A stretch of DNA of 7,637 nucleotides, taken from the NCBI GenBank assembly GCA_020344715.1, contig CP070828.1, positions 722,873 to 730,509 on the forward strand. Direction: 5' to 3'. Below, one piece after another: positions 5,415-7,637 of the stretch. Source of the stretch: Candidatus Bathyarchaeota archaeon. GTDB lineage: Archaea > Thermoproteota > Bathyarchaeia > Bathyarchaeales > Bathyarchaeaceae. The notes below the pieces were generated by a model. The model was not told the origin of the DNA, did no database searches, and saw only the letters and a program-made list of their open reading frames with translations. The translations under genes were made by a program, and so were the position numbers. Numbering within the stretch: the first letter of the stretch is position 1; each line of letters starts with the position of its first letter.

Positions 5415-6376
5415 CTCGAGGGGCTTTTGTGCTCTGCTTCTTCGATGGTCAATCCGGTGTAGTGTACGAACACGTCGTCAAGTGAGGGTTCGCTCATGTT
5501 GATCGATGAAATTGGCAAGTGTTTTTTTAGAAACAACTTCATAATCTGAGGAACTACTTCTTCGACCTTGTTCAGGTAGACTCGCAGGTTGTTAGGGTTG
5601 ACAGCAATGACGTCTACGACTTCTCGGAAGTTTTTGAGCTCTTCCAATGATTTTTGTGTCACTTCCTTTTCGAGACGGATTTCTACCATGTCTCCGCCGA
5701 GAATGCCGTCTTTCAATGTCTTGGGCGTGTCACACACTAGCAGCTTGCCTTTGTGCATGATCGCAACTCGATCAGAGAGCATGTCGGCTTCGTGAAGCTC
5801 ATTGGTGGCCAAAATGATGGTGGAACCCTCATCGCGAAGCTCTCGAATCATGTTCCATATCTTGTGTTTTCCAACAACGTCTATTTGAGCAGTAGGTTCA
5901 TCGATGAAGGCAATTCTAGGTCTTTGAATAAGAACCTTGGAGATTTCGACGCGCTTTCTCATTCCACCCGAAAGACCATGCACGTTTTTCTGTCTGGAAT
6001 CCCACATGTTAACGTCTTCCAGCACTTGTTTTACTCGCTTCTTTCTTTCTGCTGTAGAAAGACCGCAGACCTTTGCGTGCCAGTTCAAAACATCCCACGG
6101 CGTACTCACCCAAAGAATCTTGGGTTCCTGAAAGCAAATTCCAATAAGCTTTCGCACGTCGTCCGGGTTTTTCTTTATATCCTGTTCACCCACGAACGCA
6201 GTTCCTTCAGTTGGTTTGACAACGGTTGAAAGCATGAGAACAGTTGTTGTTTTGCCGGCCCCGTTGGGACCTAATAATCCGAATATCTCTCCCTCTTCGA
6301 TGCTCAGATTTAGCTGGTCAACAGCCACTAGGTCTTCGTACCGCTTTGTCAAGCCGATTGTGCGAATGATGGGCAA
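5402..6376 (-). CDS. ABC exporter ATPase, DrrA/NatA type, with Asn at the H-switch
   Basis: This is the nucleotide-binding subunit of an ABC-2 exporter, 324 residues from the TTG chosen here. Walker A is GPNGAGKTT (36-44), the Q-loop FQEP (Q83), the signature LSGGM (135-139), Walker B RIAFIDEPT (D159, catalytic E160), and the D-loop AQID (D166). The H-switch position in ATNELHEAD holds Asn192 where His is standard. A C-terminal domain (about 226-309) ends PSLDDVFVHYTG, as in DrrA-like proteins. The frame is open to a GTG at 6446-6448, but those 24 extra residues lie outside the fold and have no ribosome site. TTG at 6374-6376 is five residues before the usual first strand and has GAAGGT upstream. 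It leads an operon with two permeases. ATPase identity is certain; the substrate is not. Confidence 0.92.
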   Translation of the reverse strand: MPIIRTIGLTKRYEDLVAVDQLNLSIEEGEIFGLLGPNGAGKTTTVLMLSTVVKPTEGTAFVGEQDIKKNPDDVRKLIGICFQEPKILWVSTPWDVLNWHAKVCGLSTAERKKRVKQVLEDVNMWDSRQKNVHGLSGGMRKRVEISKVLIQRPRIAFIDEPTAQIDVVGKHKIWNMIRELRDEGSTIILATNELHEADMLSDRVAIMHKGKLLVCDTPKTLKDGILGGDMVEIRLEKEVTQKSLEELKNFREVVDVIAVNPNNLRVYLNKVEEVVPQIMKLFLKKHLPISSINMSEPSLDDVFVHYTGLTIEEAEHKSPSRWKH

Positions 6377-6520
6377 TAGTGTACCTTCGTTTGCATCTTT
6401 TAGAACTGAACATAGTGAAAACTTTCGGCAGATAAACCTATCGGGCACAAGCCATGTTTCGTGTCTGGCCTAGTATCCGCCCGATTTTCGATTAAAGTGT
6501 ACGGTTTCTGGATTCATAAG

Positions 6521-6531
6521 ATTTTTAAACG
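6521..6531 (-). promoter_or_regulatory. TATA-like box for the ABC exporter operon
   Basis: Minus-strand CGTTTAAAAAT is a strong archaeal TATA match. It predicts a start near 6500 and a leader of about 124 bases to the TTG start. The element also reads TTTTTAAA on the plus strand, preceded by purine-rich ATAAGA, but no plus-strand gene follows, so the minus reading is preferred. The first eight bases, CGTTTAAA, recur in the same orientation at 6892-6899. Confidence 0.45.
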
Positions 6532-6541
6532 AAGATAATCG

Positions 6542-6688
6542 TTACCATGGTTTGCTCTCACCGAAATGCAAGACCTGCTCTGCACGCATAAATCCCATAC
6601 ATGCTTCATCTCTCAAAGAGATAGCCAAAATTAGATCTTCCTGGGTGGCGTGGTACAGGCGCTGGTGAGAGCGCTTTTGATGCAACAT
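6542..6688 (-). CDS. candidate small protein, 48 residues
   Basis: An ATG-started frame contains YHATQEDLILAISLRDEA and ends FGESKPW. The central part looks like an amphipathic helix and the codons favour purines at the first position. It lies 30 bases after the 42-residue small gene, in the same direction, and ends 11 bases before the exporter's TATA box. No ribosome binding site is visible and the overlapping frames are partly open too, so coding is unproven. No family is recognised. It could be the end of a frameshifted longer gene. Confidence 0.35.
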   Translation of the reverse strand: MLHQKRSHQRLYHATQEDLILAISLRDEACMGFMRAEQVLHFGESKPW

Positions 6689-6718
6689 CGGCTACATTGA
6701 AAGGACTGGAGCTTGCGG

Positions 6719-6847
6719 CTACTGATTCTTGTTCTCATTTGATAGAACTACGATTCTGTCTTTCTCGAGGTCCTCTAGATCTTTCTGCAGTTGCTGCTGT
6801 TTCATTCTTCTCAATCTTCTGTGGCAGTACCCCTTTCCTTCAGTCAT
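6719..6847 (-). CDS. candidate small charged protein, 42 residues
   Basis: The frame begins MTEGKGYCHRRLRR, continues with a charged helix MKQQQLQKDLEDLEKD (15-30), and ends RIVVLSNENKNQ. The helix has a heptad-like Leu pattern, suggesting a short coiled coil. Codon choice (AGA arginines, purine first bases) suits an archaeal gene. Its signals are complete: a TATA box at 6892-6899, an expected start near 6868, GGTGA at 6856-6860 and then ATG eight bases later. It is the best supported of the small frames here. There is no signal peptide or membrane span, and no family is recognised. Possible roles such as a regulator or a partner of the neighbouring exporter are speculation. Confidence 0.5.
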   Translation of the reverse strand: MTEGKGYCHRRLRRMKQQQLQKDLEDLEKDRIVVLSNENKNQ

Positions 6848-6891
6848 ACTGGACGTCACCAGCTACTACCTACTGGCTGCAACTCGAGACC

Positions 6892-6899
6892 TTTAAACG
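6892..6899 (-). promoter_or_regulatory. TATA-like box ahead of the small-gene pair
   Basis: Minus-strand CGTTTAAA followed by GG. A start about 26 bases downstream falls near 6868, giving a 21-base leader that carries GGTGA before the ATG at 6847. The 8-mer is identical to the core of the exporter operon's box. Confidence 0.4.
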
Positions 6900-7038
6900 T
6901 TATTTCTTGCTTGAGCGCAGGAGTGAAAGCCAATACGCGTAGCTCCAACACGGGCACGTGCGCGCGCACCAAAAAAGCTGAAGCTGGAAAGCCTAGGAAA
7001 GGTAGACTTGGAGATCGAAGCGAGCTTGAATGACATCC
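6900..7038. other. stretch with no confident gene, resembling 1757-1852
   Basis: Between the terminator of the right-edge gene and the small-gene promoter there is no clear gene. On the plus strand, GTG at 6923 opens a 36-codon basic frame (to 7033) containing RTKKAEAGKPRKGR. On the minus strand a 61-codon frame (6856-7041) contains FLGFPASAFLVR. Both have counterparts at about 1757-1852. A minus-strand T6 run at 6971-6976 could act as a second terminator. All three plus-strand frames are partly open, so eye judgement of coding is unreliable. Confidence 0.35.
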
Positions 7039-7057
7039 CAAAAAAGTGAAAAAGCAA
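7039..7057 (-). terminator. double oligo-T terminator
   Basis: On the minus strand, starting 8 bases past the stop at 7065, comes CTTTTTCACTTTTTTGGG: a T5 run and a T6 run three bases apart. Tandem T-runs without a hairpin are the usual archaeal terminator form, and the position is right for the right-edge gene. Confidence 0.6.
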
Positions 7058-7064
7058 GAAGGCG

Positions 7065-7637
7065 CTATTTCTGGATAATGATTGACTTTCCTCGTTTGAC
7101 AATTATCGATTTTCCATGCTTCGAAACAACCACTTCACCGGGACTTTTCAAGACTACTTTGCTTCCCTTTGATACAAAAACTAGATGCGACGCCTTGTAG
7201 ATGAGTTTGGAACCTTTGGAGACAAGAATATCCAGTTTTCCAGCGTCATTCTGAAAGGCAAACACTGAACCACGGTATCTGTCAGGTCTTCTGAAGCTCT
7301 CCACTTTTCGTGTGAGAAACTGATCCCACAAATCTTCTGCTTTGCCTACAAATTCTTGCTGGCTTCCGTAGCCCATTTCTGTGAGATCCTCTTCACTCGC
7401 TCTGGCGAAGTGTTGTTGTATTTCTTCCGTGTCTCCAAACATCAAAAAAGGCCTGTTCAATTCTTTCTCCACAGATTTTCCAACGGCTCCTTCATCTGTT
7501 TCCACTATGGTATCTAGAAGCAGTTTGCCGCGTCCATGAAATATGTAGCCTTCCCGTTGATCATCCAATTCCAGTGGAATGGCCAACGTGTTTCTGCTGA
7601 CTTCTATGATGCCTCTCTCTGACTGCCATAGTGTCAG
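7065..7637 (-). CDS. unrecognised protein with C-terminal beta repeats (N-terminus outside window)
   Basis: The frame is open to the window's right edge, so at least 190 residues are present and the true start is missing. An internal TTG at 7584-7586 is not the likely start: the 17 codons before it (ending GIIEVSRNT) read as continuous protein. The N-terminal part (SERGIIEVSRNT, GYIFHGRGKLLLD, ELNRPFLMFG) looks like a compact alpha/beta domain. A helical segment rich in acidic residues follows. The last about 56 residues hold a short repeat, VSKGSKLIYK, VSKGSKVVLK, VSKHGKSIIVK, then GKSIIIQK, with alternating hydrophobic and Lys/Ser positions as in stacked beta strands. No signal peptide or membrane span is seen in the visible part. 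I do not recognise the family; no function is proposed. Confidence 0.75.
   Translation of the reverse strand: MTLWQSERGIIEVSRNTLAIPLELDDQREGYIFHGRGKLLLDTIVETDEGAVGKSVEKELNRPFLMFGDTEEIQQHFARASEEDLTEMGYGSQQEFVGKAEDLWDQFLTRKVESFRRPDRYRGSVFAFQNDAGKLDILVSKGSKLIYKASHLVFVSKGSKVVLKSPGEVVVSKHGKSIIVKRGKSIIIQK

Noticed and set aside
5753..6229. 158-codon plus-strand open frame inside the ABC ATPase gene
   Set aside because: It lies wholly antisense to Walker A-to-signature coding sequence, and its translation has no recognisable motif.
6377..6448. 24-residue N-terminal extension of the ABC ATPase from a GTG
   Set aside because: No ribosome site, and the sequence does not belong to the ABC fold, which begins normally just after the TTG at 6376.
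6697..6942. 81-codon plus-strand frame
   Set aside because: It overlaps the better supported minus-strand 42-codon gene, and its composition looks like an antisense shadow.
1..7637. CRISPR arrays, insertion sequences, attachment sites
   Set aside because: No regularly spaced repeats, transposase-like products, terminal inverted repeats or target duplications were seen by eye.

Overview
The window looks like part of the chromosome of an uncultured archaeon. The clearest sign is a complete transcription factor B gene (751-1677). Supporting signs are TATA-like boxes about 26 bases ahead of plausible transcript starts, ribosome binding sites that match an archaeal 16S tail (GGAGGTGAT type), oligo-T stretches at gene ends, and frequent GTG/TTG starts. 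The lineage cannot be fixed from sequence alone; a Bathyarchaeia-like or other mesophilic archaeon is a guess.

Every confident gene is on the minus strand. From the left there is a possible C-terminal scrap of a plus-strand gene (to 62), a MazG-type nucleotide pyrophosphohydrolase (197-523), TFB (751-1677), an AlkD-like DNA alkylation-repair glycosylase (2041-2754), a GNAT acetyltransferase fused to a thioredoxin-like YoaP-type domain (2866-3639), a three-gene ABC-2 exporter operon (ATPase 5402-6376, permeases 4626-5414 and 3843-4625), and the C-terminal part of an unrecognised protein that runs off the right edge (7065-7637). Transcription runs right to left, so the ATPase is first in the exporter operon. 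The ATPase and first permease overlap by 13 bases, and the two permeases abut as TAG-ATG.

Three small minus-strand reading frames sit in the gaps. A 36-codon frame (2759-2869) overlaps the acetyltransferase stop as TTGA and ends 4 bases before the AlkD-like start. A 42-codon charged, coiled-coil-like frame (6719-6847) has its own TATA box and ribosome binding site. A 48-codon frame (6542-6688) follows it. The TATA boxes of the small-gene pair and of the exporter operon share the 8-mer CGTTTAAA.

The oddest signals are four. Two gene-free stretches (about 1757-1852 and 6905-7021) resemble each other with differences concentrated at codon third positions. The exporter ATPase has Asn in place of the H-switch His. 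A palindrome abuts the TATA box of the TFB gene. The right-edge protein ends in short beta-type repeats. No tRNA, rRNA, CRISPR array or insertion sequence was seen.
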